Assembly: GCA_035291605.1 (NCBI GenBank) | Contig: DATDRS010000128.1 | Coordinates: 1 to 21,081, forward strand | Source of the DNA: DATDRS01 sp035291605 | Lineage (GTDB): Bacteria; Chloroflexota; Anaerolineae; Anaerolineales; UBA6663 | Length of the DNA stretch: 21,081 nucleotides | Direction of reading: 5' to 3' | In this document: piece after piece, positions 1-8,665 of the stretch | Layout: every line of letters begins with the position of its first letter | How positions within the stretch are numbered: the first letter of the stretch is position 1 | The notes under the pieces: model-generated | Databases searched by the model: none | What the model was told of the DNA's origin: nothing | What the model saw: the letters and a program-made list of their open reading frames with translations, nothing else | Program-made: the position numbers and the translations under genes

Positions 1-10
1 CACCCAGCAC

Positions 11-2191
11 ATGCCTATGACCGACCTCTGGACCATCACCGAAGACGCCTTCGACGCGGCGAAACAGCACCACCAAGAGACCATCTTCACCCTCGGCAAT
101 GGCTACCTTTCGACGCGCGGGGCGTTTGAGGAGGGCCGCCCGGGCGACCGGCGGACCACTTTCATTCACGGCGTTTTTGACGCCGCGCCGATTGTGTTCA
201 CCGAGCTGGCCAATGCGCCCGACTGGCTGCCGTTCACCGTCCACTTGAACGGCGAACGCTTCTCGCTGGACGCCGGCGTGGTCGAGTCTTTCACCCGGGC
301 GTTGGATTTGCGGACAGGGACGCTTAGCCGCGCGGTGCGCTGGCGCTCGCCTGCCGGCCTCGCGGCGACAATCGCTTTTGAGCGTTTCGCCTCCCTGGCT
401 GACCCGCATCTGTTATTTATTCGCTGCAAGGTCAGGCCAGAATTCGCGGGCTTTGTCGAGTTCCGCGCCTCGCTCAACGGCAACGCCGACAACGAGGGCC
501 TGGCCCACTGGCATCGGGTAGGGCAGGGGGCCGAAGCGCGGCCTGACGCGCGCTCGGCGACCGCCTATCTGCACTGCCGCACACGCCGCTCCAGGATCGG
601 CTGGGCCGGGGCCATGCGGCTGGTAGGCGTTGCAGGCCGCCGGCTGAGCGCGGCCTGGTGGGACGCGGAGAACACGCCGACTCTCACGCTCAAAATGAAG
701 GCCGCGCCGGGCCGAACGTTGATCGTGGATAAACGAGTGGCTGTCTTCACCTCGCGCGACCTGCCAGAGGATCAGATCGTGCAGGCGGCCATGGATCGCG
801 TGAACAGCGTGACGGACTGGCCCGCCGCGCTGAAGGACCATGCAGAGGCATGGGCCAAAGAGTGGGAGCGTACGGACGTGGTGATAGAAGGCGACGACGA
901 GGCGCAGATCGCCATCCGCTTCAACCTGTTCCAGATGCTCATCGCCGCGCCGCGCCACGACGACCGGGTGAGCATCGGGGCCAAGACGCTCTCCGGGTTT
1001 GGCTATCGCGGGCACGCCTTCTGGGACACAGAAGTCTTCATGCTCCCATTGTTCACCTACACCGCGCCGCACATCGCCCGGAACCTGCTCAACTACCGCT
1101 ATCGCAACTTGCCCGGCGCGCGCGCGAAGGCGAAGGCCAACGGCGTCGAAGGAGCGCAGTTCCCGTGGGAGAGCGCGGACACGGGCGAAGAAGTCACGCC
1201 CACCTGGCTTCCGCACTTCGCCGACCGGGCCAAACTCGTCCGCATCTGGACGGGCGACATCGAGATCCACATCTCCGCCGACGTCGCCTACGCCGCGTAT
1301 CAGTATTGGAGATTGACGGGCGATGACGAGTGGTTCATCGAAAAGGGCGCGGAACTCGTCCTGGACACGGCCAAATTCTGGGGCGCACGCGCCGAGTGGA
1401 ACGCGGAGGCCGGCCGCTACGAATACAACGACGTGATCGGCCCAGACGAATACCACGAGCACGTGGACAACAACGCCTACACCAACTGCATGGCGCAGTG
1501 GAACCTGCAAACTGCGCTGGATACATTGGAATGGCTGAGGGGGCGCGCGCCGACCAAAGCCGCCGAGTTGGCCGAGGAACTCTCGCTCACCCCTTCCGCG
1601 CTGGCGCGTTGGCGCGAGGTGATTGAGAAAGTGCATCTGCATGTCGAGCCTTCCGGCCTGATCGAGCAGTTCGAGGGCTACTTCCAGCGCAAAGACGTGG
1701 ACCTGGCCGTGCTGGAGCCGCGCACCAGGTCGGCGCAGGAAATCTTCGGCATCGAGGGCTGCAACGAGACGCAGGCGCTCAAGCAGCCCGACGTGCTGAT
1801 GCTGCAATATCTCCTGCGCGACTACTACTCCGACGAGGCGGTGCGCGTGAACTACGATTACTACAACCCGCGCACCGACCATACTTACGGCTCGTCACTC
1901 GGCCCCTCGATCATGGCGATCATGGCCTGCGACGTGGGCCAGCCCGACCACGCCTACGAGCACTTCATCCGCGCGGTGCGCGCCGATCTGCGCGACGTGC
2001 GCGGCAACGCGGGCGACGGCATCCACGCGGCCTCGGCGGGGGGGACGTGGCAGGCGGTCGTCTTCGGCTTCGGCGGGCTGCGCATTTCGCCGGAGGGGTG
2101 GAGGGCCAACCCGCGCCTGCCTAAACATTGGAAACGACTGGCGTTCAAGTTTTTCCACCGGGGCAGGTTGCAGGAGGTGGATGTAAAATGA
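11..2191 (+). CDS. GH65 family disaccharide phosphorylase (maltose/trehalose/kojibiose type)
   Basis: Glycoside hydrolase family 65 enzyme, 726 aa, near the usual 750-790 of the family. GH65 phosphorylases split alpha-linked glucose disaccharides with phosphate, releasing beta-glucose 1-phosphate in the cytoplasm. The N-terminus has the typical ETIFTLGNGYLSTRGAFEEG block (about residues 23-42), start of the beta-sandwich domain. The (alpha/alpha)6 domain shows GVEGAQFPWESADTGEE and GPDEYHEHVDNNAYTN; the E of GPDE (residue 480) is the expected general acid. Near the C-terminus GIHAASAGGTW matches the phosphate-binding loop of phosphorylases, favouring a phosphorylase over a hydrolase. No signal peptide. 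The start could be the ATG at 11 or at 17; only 10 bases lie upstream, so the ribosome binding site cannot be judged and a slightly longer N-terminus is not excluded. GH15 follows after 63 nt, and pgmB, the usual partner, lies downstream. The exact disaccharide cannot be read from the sequence. Confidence 0.9.
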   Translation: MPMTDLWTITEDAFDAAKQHHQETIFTLGNGYLSTRGAFEEGRPGDRRTTFIHGVFDAAPIVFTELANAPDWLPFTVHLNGERFSLDAGVVESFTRALDLRTGTLSRAVRWRSPAGLAATIAFERFASLADPHLLFIRCKVRPEFAGFVEFRASLNGNADNEGLAHWHRVGQGAEARPDARSATAYLHCRTRRSRIGWAGAMRLVGVAGRRLSAAWWDAENTPTLTLKMKAAPGRTLIVDKRVAVFTSRDLPEDQIVQAAMDRVNSVTDWPAALKDHAEAWAKEWERTDVVIEGDDEAQIAIRFNLFQMLIAAPRHDDRVSIGAKTLSGFGYRGHAFWDTEVFMLPLFTYTAPHIARNLLNYRYRNLPGARAKAKANGVEGAQFPWESADTGEEVTPTWLPHFADRAKLVRIWTGDIEIHISADVAYAAYQYWRLTGDDEWFIEKGAELVLDTAKFWGARAEWNAEAGRYEYNDVIGPDEYHEHVDNNAYTNCMAQWNLQTALDTLEWLRGRAPTKAAELAEELSLTPSALARWREVIEKVHLHVEPSGLIEQFEGYFQRKDVDLAVLEPRTRSAQEIFGIEGCNETQALKQPDVLMLQYLLRDYYSDEAVRVNYDYYNPRTDHTYGSSLGPSIMAIMACDVGQPDHAYEHFIRAVRADLRDVRGNAGDGIHAASAGGTWQAVVFGFGGLRISPEGWRANPRLPKHWKRLAFKFFHRGRLQEVDVK

Positions 2192-2254
2192 GTCTGAGTT
2201 TCGCGGCGCGGATAAGGCGCACCTGGCTCACCATCTGATCTTGGCGCATAGGCT

Positions 2255-4399
2255 GTGAGAATAAAGAAAGTAGTTCTGCGTTCCGTTGGGGTGTGTCTGG
2301 CGCTCGCCGCCTGCATTACAGCGCCGACTCCCGCTCCGCAGTCGGGAGCCAGTCCCTCCCCCGTGACCACGACCGGGGCCGCCACCGGACGCCCGGTGTC
2401 GTTTGACGTCTGGTCGTCCGGCGGCAAGTCGGGCGTAGGCACGGCGTACACTTACGATCAGGCCGCCGGGGACTTGCCCGCGCCTTCACGGGTATGGTTC
2501 ACCCTCACGGGCGGCGCGATCACCGACCTGCTCTATCCCACCGTGGGGAGGGCGAATGCGCGTGAACTCAGCCTGCTCGTCGCCGGGCCGCAGGGCGTCC
2601 GGCGCGAGGCCGATCAGCAGAATCCGCTTCCCGTTTCCGTGGAGTATCTTGACCTGCAGGCGCTGGCGTATCGCCTGACGACTAAAGACCCTGGTGGGGC
2701 ATGGCAGGCGACGAAAGACGTGGTCACCGACCCGGCGGCCGACAGTCTGATCACGCGCTGGACCTTCACCAGCGCGGACGCCGCCCACGGCGCCTACGCC
2801 TACTTCGTCCCGCACCTCGGCGGCTCCGGCGCAGGCGATCAACTCGCGGTGCGGGATGGCGCGGTCGTCGCCTGGGACGAGAGGGCTGGGGTGTACGCGG
2901 TTCTGCTGGCCGACCCGCCCCCGGCCCGCGCCTCGGTGGGTTTCCTCCTCACGAGCGACGGCCTCAAAGATTTGCAGGATGGCCGCCTCGACTGGACGTT
3001 TGACCACCTGCCGAGGCCGAATTACGGCGCGGCCACCCTCGCATTGCTCACCGGCCAACCGACGACGCTCGTCGTGGGCTTTGGCAATTCAGAGGCGGCG
3101 GCGCGCGCAGCGGCTCAGGCCACGCTGGGGCGCGGCTTTGATGCGGTAGCACAGGATTATATTGCGGGCTGGCGGCGCTATCTCTCTGGGCTAAAAGCTC
3201 CCGCCTCGCCGGACCCGCTCTATTGGGTGAGCGCGATGGTCCTCAAGGCGCACGAAGACAAGACCTACCACGGCGCGGGCGTCGCCTCGCTCTCCATTCC
3301 CTGGGGGTATTGCCAGCCGGACGACGACCCGAATGAGCAGGGCTATCGCTATGTGTGGCCGCGCGACCTGTATCACGTCGCCCAGGCCTTCATCGCCCTG
3401 GGCGACCTTGAGAGCGCGCGGACGACGCTGGCCTACCTCGACGAGGTATTGCAGAAAGATGACGGGAGCTTCCCGCAAAACGCTTTTCTGGACGGCGCGC
3501 ACCGCTGGGGATCGCTCCAGATGGATGAAGTGGCCGACCCGATTCTGCTGGCCTGGGCGCTGGGGGCAGAGGGCCGCTACGAAAGTCTAGTGAAGCCGGC
3601 GGCCGCGTTCATCGCCGCTAATGGCCCAGTGACGCCTCAGGAGCGATGGGAGGAGGCGGGCGGTTACTCTCCGCACGCCATCGCGGCGCAAATCGCCGCG
3701 CTGGTCGCCGCCGCCGACATGGCCGGGCGCGCGGGCGACGCGGCGGCGGCAGGGGAGTGGTTGTCCCGCGCCGACCTGTTGAACCAGCGTCTGGAACATT
3801 GGACGTTCACCACCACCGGGACGCTCGGCGATGGCTCATATTTCCTGCGCCTGACGCCGAACGGCGAGCCAGAGGAGCCGGCGGATATTGACATCGCCAA
3901 CGGCGGGGGACGGCATCGGGTTCAGGAAATCGTTGACGTCAGCACGCTGGAGTTGGTGCGGCTTGGCGTGCGCGCCCCGGATGCCCCTTCGATCCTCGGC
4001 AGCCTGCCCGAGATAGACGCCGCGCTGCGCGAGGTGACGCCGAACGGGCCGGGGTGGCATCGCTACAATTTCGACGGCTACGGCGAACCACGCCCCGGCG
4101 AATGCTCGCCCGGCCAGGGTCGGCTGTGGCCTATCTTCAATGGCGAGCGCGGCCACTATGCGCTGGCCACCGGTCAGGTGGACGAGGCCCGCGCGATGCT
4201 TGAAATCATGGAAAAGTTTGCCAACGACGGGCTGATGCTGCCGGAGCAGGTCTTTGCGGACACGGGCGAGGGCACAGGCTCAGCCACGCCGTTGGCCTGG
4301 GCGCACGCTGAATATATCCTGCTGGCCCGCTCGTTGCAGGAGGGGCAGGTGCTGGATCAACCGGGCATCGTGGCCGAGCGATACGCCAAAAGGCCGTAG
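2255..4399 (+). CDS. GH15 glucoamylase/glucodextranase, exported lipoprotein
   Basis: Glycoside hydrolase family 15 enzyme, 714 aa, releasing glucose from ends of alpha-glucans, probably at the outer face of the membrane. The start is GTG: an in-frame TAG at 2249-2251 rules out any earlier start, and this one keeps a complete lipoprotein signal (RIKK n-region, hydrophobic core, lipobox LAAC with Cys20). A Pro/Thr/Ser/Gly-rich linker follows (about 21-45). Residues about 55-300 resemble the glucodextranase N-terminal beta-sandwich (GVGTAYTYD, SRVWFTLTGGAITDLLYPTV). The catalytic (alpha/alpha)6 domain starts near 310 and carries GYRYVWPRDLYH, the probable general acid E425 in LQMDEVADP, and the probable general base E664 in LPEQVFADTGEG. 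The C-terminal GIVAERYAKRP resembles normal family ends, so the gene is complete. The ribosome binding site is weak. Glucoamylase against glucodextranase specificity is open. Confidence 0.9.
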   Translation: MRIKKVVLRSVGVCLALAACITAPTPAPQSGASPSPVTTTGAATGRPVSFDVWSSGGKSGVGTAYTYDQAAGDLPAPSRVWFTLTGGAITDLLYPTVGRANARELSLLVAGPQGVRREADQQNPLPVSVEYLDLQALAYRLTTKDPGGAWQATKDVVTDPAADSLITRWTFTSADAAHGAYAYFVPHLGGSGAGDQLAVRDGAVVAWDERAGVYAVLLADPPPARASVGFLLTSDGLKDLQDGRLDWTFDHLPRPNYGAATLALLTGQPTTLVVGFGNSEAAARAAAQATLGRGFDAVAQDYIAGWRRYLSGLKAPASPDPLYWVSAMVLKAHEDKTYHGAGVASLSIPWGYCQPDDDPNEQGYRYVWPRDLYHVAQAFIALGDLESARTTLAYLDEVLQKDDGSFPQNAFLDGAHRWGSLQMDEVADPILLAWALGAEGRYESLVKPAAAFIAANGPVTPQERWEEAGGYSPHAIAAQIAALVAAADMAGRAGDAAAAGEWLSRADLLNQRLEHWTFTTTGTLGDGSYFLRLTPNGEPEEPADIDIANGGGRHRVQEIVDVSTLELVRLGVRAPDAPSILGSLPEIDAALREVTPNGPGWHRYNFDGYGEPRPGECSPGQGRLWPIFNGERGHYALATGQVDEARAMLEIMEKFANDGLMLPEQVFADTGEGTGSATPLAWAHAEYILLARSLQEGQVLDQPGIVAERYAKRP

Positions 4400-4700
4400 T
4401 GGATTGAGACGATTGACCCCTGGCGCTATGGATGGAACTGGGAAGCCCCTTTGACGCCTGAAGCGACGCGCCTGATGCGGGGGCGTATCCTACAGGGCCC
4501 ACCGCGTTTATAACTCGACCTTTTGCGCCTGACCGATGTGAATGGCCGACCAACCTAACCGTAAGGATATTGTAAGCAGCCCCTATTCAAAGACAATTAC
4601 AATGAGATCGTGCCATCGTCGGAACTCCGCCGATATGTAGAGGGGTGGAGAAGGCCCGGCGATTATGGTTTCGTCGCTCTGGACGACGAGAAGCCTGGGA
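4400..4700. other. Intergenic region between GH15 and GH32 genes
   Basis: About 300 bases without a convincing gene. The GH15 reading frame continues open for 37 codons after its stop (to TAA at 4511-4513), but this has no recognised homology. AT-richer patches (TTTATAA near 4507, TTGTAA at 4570, TACAAT at 4598-4603) could belong to a promoter for the GH32 gene, but no -35/-10 pair has the right spacing. No clear terminator hairpin was seen. The last 36 bases may be coding if the GH32 gene starts at the ATG at 4665. Confidence 0.5.
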
Positions 4701-6155
4701 ATGATGATGACCGACTCCAACCTCTCTGCGCGCCCTCGATACCACTTCACGCCACCGGCGAACTTCATGAACGACCCCAACGGGTTGGTGTTCTATGAGG
4801 GCGAGTATCACCTCTTTTACCAGCACAACCCGTTTGGAGATACGTGGGGGCACATGAGTTGGGGGCACGCCGTCAGTCGTGATCTGGTGCGCTGGGAGCA
4901 TCTCCCTATCGCGCTTTACGAGGCGGACGGCGTCATGATCTTTTCCGGGAGCGCGGTGGTGGATTGGCGGAACACCAGCCGGTTCGGCGCTTCGGCTGAG
5001 CCGCCTCTGGTCGCCATCTACACCGGGCACAGCGCCGCACAACAAACTCAGAACCTCGCTTACAGTCTCGACCGCGGGCGAACGTGGACGAAGCACACGG
5101 GCAATCCGGTCCTGGCTCTCAACCTGCCGCACTTCCGCGATCCCAAAGTGTTCTGGCACGAGGTCACCGGCCAATGGATCATGGTCACCGTCCTGGCCGA
5201 TCAGCAGAGGGTCCGCTTTTTTGGCTCCCCCGACCTCCGCCGCTGGGCGCACCTGAGCGACTTTGGCCAGGCGGGCGCGGTGAATAACGAGTGGGAATGT
5301 CCTGATCTGTTTCCGCTCGCCGTCGAGGGGCGGCCCGAGGCCCAAAAATGGATCTTGAAAGTGGATGTGAACAAGAGCATCGGCGCTCAGTACTTCATCG
5401 GGCAGTTCGACGGGATGACGTTCGTCAACGATGCGCCGGATGACCAGGTTCTCCGTGTGGACTGTGGCAGGGATTTCTATGCGGCCCAATCGTGGAGTGA
5501 CGTTCCCCCGAAGGATGGACGGCGTTTATGGGTCGGGTGGATGAACAACTGGGATTATGCCAACATGACGCCGACCTCGCCCTGGCGGAGCATATTCTCC
5601 ATCCCACGCGTGCTGACGCTTCGGGAATACCCGGAGGGGAAGAGGCTGGTTCAACACCCCATCGCCGAACTGGCGCGGTTGCGCCAGCCGCTGTATCACC
5701 GCGTCGGGACGAACATCAGGACTGTGAACGCTCAACTTGCGGCGCTGGGAGACCCGGGGGCCGTTCTGGAGATCGAAGTCGAATTTGGCCCAGGCTCGGC
5801 GGCCGAATTCGGACTCAAGGTCCGCGCCGGGCCGGGGGAGGAAACCGTGATTGGCTATGACGTCCTCGCCGAGGAACTCTGGGTGGATCGCCGCCGCTCT
5901 GGAAATACTGAATTTGCGCCGGCGTTCCCCGGCCGGCACCGGGGGCCGCTGCCGCTTGAACAGGGCAGAGCCAAACTGCACATCTTCGTTGATGCCTGCT
6001 CGGTCGAAGTCTTTGGGAATGACGGACGGGCGGTGATCAGTGATTTGATCTTCCCCTCTCCACAGAGCACTGGACTGGAGCTCTATACCGTGGGTGGAGA
6101 GGCGCGGCTGATCGCGCTCGAGATCTGGACGCTGCATTCCACAGCGTCTGGATAA
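4701..6155 (+). CDS. GH32 beta-fructosidase (invertase/levanase/inulinase type)
   Basis: Glycoside hydrolase family 32 enzyme hydrolysing sucrose or beta-fructans to release fructose. Counting from the ATG at 4701 (484 aa), the five-bladed propeller shows FMNDPNG with nucleophile D25, FRDPKVF with transition-state stabiliser D147, and WECPDLF with acid/base E199. The C-terminal beta-sandwich contains LHIFVDACSVEVFGNDGRAV, standard for the family. No signal peptide is visible, so it is probably cytoplasmic, acting on imported sucrose or short fructans. The start is uncertain. ATGs lie at 4665, 4701, 4704 and 4707: GGAGAAGG at 4647-4654 would serve 4665, while GGGA at 4697-4700 would serve 4707. 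The homologous part begins around ARPRYHFTPP, so the 12 residues added by the 4665 start are not needed. It sits among alpha-glucan genes, 100 nt ahead of pgmB. Substrate (sucrose, levan, inulin) is unresolved. Confidence 0.9.
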   Translation: MMMTDSNLSARPRYHFTPPANFMNDPNGLVFYEGEYHLFYQHNPFGDTWGHMSWGHAVSRDLVRWEHLPIALYEADGVMIFSGSAVVDWRNTSRFGASAEPPLVAIYTGHSAAQQTQNLAYSLDRGRTWTKHTGNPVLALNLPHFRDPKVFWHEVTGQWIMVTVLADQQRVRFFGSPDLRRWAHLSDFGQAGAVNNEWECPDLFPLAVEGRPEAQKWILKVDVNKSIGAQYFIGQFDGMTFVNDAPDDQVLRVDCGRDFYAAQSWSDVPPKDGRRLWVGWMNNWDYANMTPTSPWRSIFSIPRVLTLREYPEGKRLVQHPIAELARLRQPLYHRVGTNIRTVNAQLAALGDPGAVLEIEVEFGPGSAAEFGLKVRAGPGEETVIGYDVLAEELWVDRRRSGNTEFAPAFPGRHRGPLPLEQGRAKLHIFVDACSVEVFGNDGRAVISDLIFPSPQSTGLELYTVGGEARLIALEIWTLHSTASG

Positions 6156-6184
6156 AAGTCCAAGGGGACGTCAGGCTGATTTAC

Positions 6185-6213
6185 AGACCCATTTTCTCTG
6201 AGAAAACGGGTTT
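6185..6213. repeat. Imperfect palindrome, TTTCTCTGAGAAA core
   Basis: The stretch at 6187-6211 reads ACCCATTTTCTC, a central T at 6199, then GAGAAAACGGGT: 12-bp arms with one mismatch (6191 against 6207), followed by TTCTT. The 13-base core at 6193-6205 is identical to the core of the larger palindrome at 8666-8698. It lies in the 100-nt gap between the GH32 and pgmB genes. It could act as a hairpin terminator for GH32 or be a copy of a dispersed intergenic palindrome family. The perfect symmetry around one base argues against a simple tight hairpin loop. Confidence 0.6.
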
Positions 6214-6255
6214 CTTCACCCGCTTCTGGACGTTGGCGCTTGGGAGTTGGGATTT

Positions 6256-6915
6256 ATGATCCAGGCTTTCATTTTCGATCTCGACGGCGTGATCACCGAT
6301 ACCGCCGAATATCACTACCGCGCGTGGAAGCGCCTGGCCGACGAAGAGGGCCTGCCTTTCACCCGCGCGGATAACGAACGCCTGCGCGGAGTCTCGCGGC
6401 GCGAGTCGCTCATGCTCATCCTGAGGGGGCGCGTCTATCCCGAAGGAAATCTTCAAGAGATGATGACGCGCAAGAACGGCTACTATCTCGACTTCATCAA
6501 GGAGATTGCGCCGCGCGATTTGCTTCCCGGCGCAAAGGAATTGCTGGAGGAGATTCGCGCCGCCGGATTGAAGAACGCGCTCGGCTCGGCGAGCAAAAAT
6601 GCGGCCGAGGTGATTGACCGCCTCGGCATCCGCCTCCTCTTCGACGCGATTTCCGACGGTTACAGCGTCGAGCGCCAGAAGCCTGCGCCCGATTTGTTCC
6701 TGCACGCCGCCGCGCAACTGCGCTTCCCGCCCGCTGAGTGCGTCGTGGTCGAGGACGCGGCGGCGGGCGTCGCGGCGGCGCGGGCAGGGGGGTTCCACTC
6801 GGTGGGCCTCGGGCCGCGCGAGCGCGTGGGGGCAGCGGAGGCTGTGTTCCCCGACCTCACCCGTGTGCGTCTCGCCAATCTGCTCGCCGCGCTGGGTGAG
6901 AGCGCGTCAGGTTGA
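6256..6915 (+). CDS. pgmB: Beta-phosphoglucomutase (HAD superfamily)
   Basis: Converts beta-glucose 1-phosphate to glucose 6-phosphate through a beta-glucose 1,6-bisphosphate intermediate, in the cytoplasm. The 219-aa protein matches the family length. The ATG at 6256 is preferred over an in-frame TTG at 6247 because GGGAG at 6242-6246 is correctly spaced and because it places the catalytic aspartates at D8 (nucleophile) and D10 (acid/base) in FIFDLDGV, the standard numbering. The cap domain follows (about 16-88, with RLRGVSRRESL). Core motifs are GSASKN (109-114), the lysine in RQKPAPD (K142) and the Mg-binding pair E166/D167 in VVVEDAAAG. It is the expected partner of the GH65 phosphorylase, although GH15 and GH32 lie between them. 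HAD phosphatases are related, but the motif set and the GH65 neighbour support mutase function. Confidence 0.93.
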   Translation: MIQAFIFDLDGVITDTAEYHYRAWKRLADEEGLPFTRADNERLRGVSRRESLMLILRGRVYPEGNLQEMMTRKNGYYLDFIKEIAPRDLLPGAKELLEEIRAAGLKNALGSASKNAAEVIDRLGIRLLFDAISDGYSVERQKPAPDLFLHAAAQLRFPPAECVVVEDAAAGVAAARAGGFHSVGLGPRERVGAAEAVFPDLTRVRLANLLAALGESASG

Positions 6916-6992
6916 CAGCGAGGTGATAGCAGGCGGGTTTTCTAAATTGGAAGAAAAGAGTATATTAGCCGCGATATACCGGACCGGATTCC

Positions 6993-7005
6993 GGGGAGGT
7001 AAGGA
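6993..7005 (+). promoter_or_regulatory. Strong Shine-Dalgarno site of the AAA+ gene
   Basis: GGGGAGGTAAGGA directly precedes the ATG at 7006 and fixes that start. The GGAGGT core ends 5 nt before the ATG. It is stronger than the sites of the neighbouring sugar genes and suggests efficient translation. Confidence 0.7.
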
Positions 7006-8637
7006 ATGCGATTTCTGCTTGACGATCAATCCTATGCGGCCATGCGCCAGCGCAAAGACCACACGCCAGACTGCTACGCGCGGCCCGGCGAGTATTTGCA
7101 CCACATATATGTGGAAGGCGTCAAATACGATGTCGCCCGTGCGATCATGGAAGGCCTCAAAGAGGCCCAGGCCAAGAATGATGCCGAGGCGATCCAGCAC
7201 CTGAAACTGCACAAAGACCAGTTGGATCTGCTCGTCGCCCAGCAACAGCAGAAGGGCGGCCTGACCGGGGTCAGGCTGCTGGGTGACCCGCCGCCAGTGG
7301 ATGGGGGGACCGCGCCGCTCAAGAACACCTTTTTCCCCCATGCGCCAAAGACGGTGGAGGAGACGGGCCTCAACCGCACGCTATTGCAGGAAATGATTCT
7401 GCGCGTGGTCTATAACCGGGGCCGACTGACCGGCGTGGATGTCTCTCAATCGCTCGGCCTCTCCTTTGAGCTGGTTGGCCCGGTGATGGTGGGCATGCGG
7501 CAGCAGGATTTGCTGGACGTGGCCGGGCAGAAGGGCATTGGCGACGCGGGCTACGAGTACGTGTTGAAGCCGCCGCGCGGACAGCGGGCAGTCGAGGACG
7601 CCCTCAAGAAGACTGAGTACAGCGGCCCGGCTCCGGTCTCCTTCAAGGCCTGTGTCGAGGCCGTTAAGGCGCAGACGATCAAGAACGTCGTCGTCACCCG
7701 CCGCACGGTGCGTCAGGCTTTTTCCGATCTCGTCGTCAGCGAGGCCGTGCTGAACGAAATCGGCCCGGCGATAAACTCCGGGGCCTCGATGTTCCTGTTC
7801 GGCTTCCCCGGAAACGGCAAGACCAGCGTCGCCGAGCGCATCACGCGGTTGATGGGCGACGACGTTTATATCCCCTACGCCGTGGATGCGGGTGGGCAGA
7901 TCATCAAAGTTTACGATGCCATCGTCCACGAGCTGTCCAAGAAGAGCGATGACGCTTTTGACCCCAGCGCCCCGGCGCAGCGGGAGCTGGATAAGCGGTG
8001 GGCGAGAATCAAGCGCCCGGTGGTCATCGTCGGCGGCGAGCTCATCCTGCCCATGCTCGATCTGACGTACAACGAGGTCGGCAAGTTCTACGAGGCCCCT
8101 TTCCAGATGAAGGCGAACGGCGGCATCTTCATGATTGACGACTTTGGCCGCCAGCAGGTCCGCGCGATGGACTTGCTGAACCGCTGGATTGTGCCGCTGG
8201 AGAAGAAATACGACTACCTCACCACGGTCTCAGGCACGAAACTCGAAATTCCCTTCGACCAACTCCTGATTTTCTCCACCAACCTCGACCCCAACCAACT
8301 GGCCGACGAGGCCTTCCTGCGCCGCATCAAGTTCAAGATCGAAATCGGCGACCCCGACGAAATCCAGTGGCGCAAGATCTGGGAACTGGTCTGCACGACG
8401 AGGAAAGTCGAGTACGACGAGAAGGGCATTGATTACCTGGTGGCCAAGTGGTACAAGCCGTACCACCGCCCCTTCCGCATGTGCCATCCGCGCGACATCC
8501 TCGACCAGATGATCAGCATCGCCAAGTACAACATGGAGAGCGTGACGTTCACACCTGACCTGATTGACGCCGGGTGCGCGACGTACTTCGTCAGCCAGGA
8601 AAAGCGCGACTTCGGCGCGAAGGTCCGCCTGGATTAG
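7006..8637 (+). CDS. AAA+ ATPase with N-terminal winged-helix-like region, function unknown
   Basis: A 543-aa AAA-type ATPase. The N-terminal 100 residues (predicted helical, Gln-rich LVAQQQQKGG near 80) and a region at about 115-190 resembling a winged helix (LNRTLLQEMILRVVYNRGRL, then VSQSLGLSFELVGPVM) precede the ATPase domain (about 235-480). Walker A is GFPGNGKT (266-273). Walker B is GGIFMIDDFG, with D378/D379. Sensor 1 is in LLIFSTNLDP, and DEAFLRRIKFKI matches the arginine-finger region. FRMCHPRDILDQMI belongs to the C-terminal lid. Such proteins are often labelled ATPases with chaperone activity, but the biochemical role is unknown. No signal peptide or TM segment. It is separated from both the sugar genes and the signalling operon by gaps of 90 and 250 nt, so it is probably transcribed alone, with a palindrome just after its stop. 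Its link to either block is not shown. Confidence 0.8.
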   Translation: MRFLLDDQSYAAMRQRKDHTPDCYARPGEYLHHIYVEGVKYDVARAIMEGLKEAQAKNDAEAIQHLKLHKDQLDLLVAQQQQKGGLTGVRLLGDPPPVDGGTAPLKNTFFPHAPKTVEETGLNRTLLQEMILRVVYNRGRLTGVDVSQSLGLSFELVGPVMVGMRQQDLLDVAGQKGIGDAGYEYVLKPPRGQRAVEDALKKTEYSGPAPVSFKACVEAVKAQTIKNVVVTRRTVRQAFSDLVVSEAVLNEIGPAINSGASMFLFGFPGNGKTSVAERITRLMGDDVYIPYAVDAGGQIIKVYDAIVHELSKKSDDAFDPSAPAQRELDKRWARIKRPVVIVGGELILPMLDLTYNEVGKFYEAPFQMKANGGIFMIDDFGRQQVRAMDLLNRWIVPLEKKYDYLTTVSGTKLEIPFDQLLIFSTNLDPNQLADEAFLRRIKFKIEIGDPDEIQWRKIWELVCTTRKVEYDEKGIDYLVAKWYKPYHRPFRMCHPRDILDQMISIAKYNMESVTFTPDLIDAGCATYFVSQEKRDFGAKVRLD

Positions 8638-8665
8638 AGCGTTTTCCGGCTGCATGTGCGGCGGC

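Noticed and set aside
413..1882. Minus-strand open frame of 489 codons under the GH65 gene.
   Set aside because: Antisense shadow of a gene with unambiguous GH65 motifs; its product is Val/Arg/Gly-rich without domain resemblance.
4400..4513. In-frame continuation of the GH15 gene after its stop (contains DPWRYGWNWE).
   Set aside because: The GH15 protein already has a family-typical C-terminus, and 37 open codons in GC-rich DNA occur by chance.
4570..4603. TTGTAA and TACAAT as a GH32 promoter.
   Set aside because: The spacer is 22 nt, too long for a standard sigma-70-type promoter.
6912..6966. TTGACA at 6912-6917 and TATATT at 6961-6966 as promoter of the AAA+ gene.
   Set aside because: They are 43 nt apart, neither has a partner element at 16-18 nt spacing, and TTGACA overlaps the pgmB stop.
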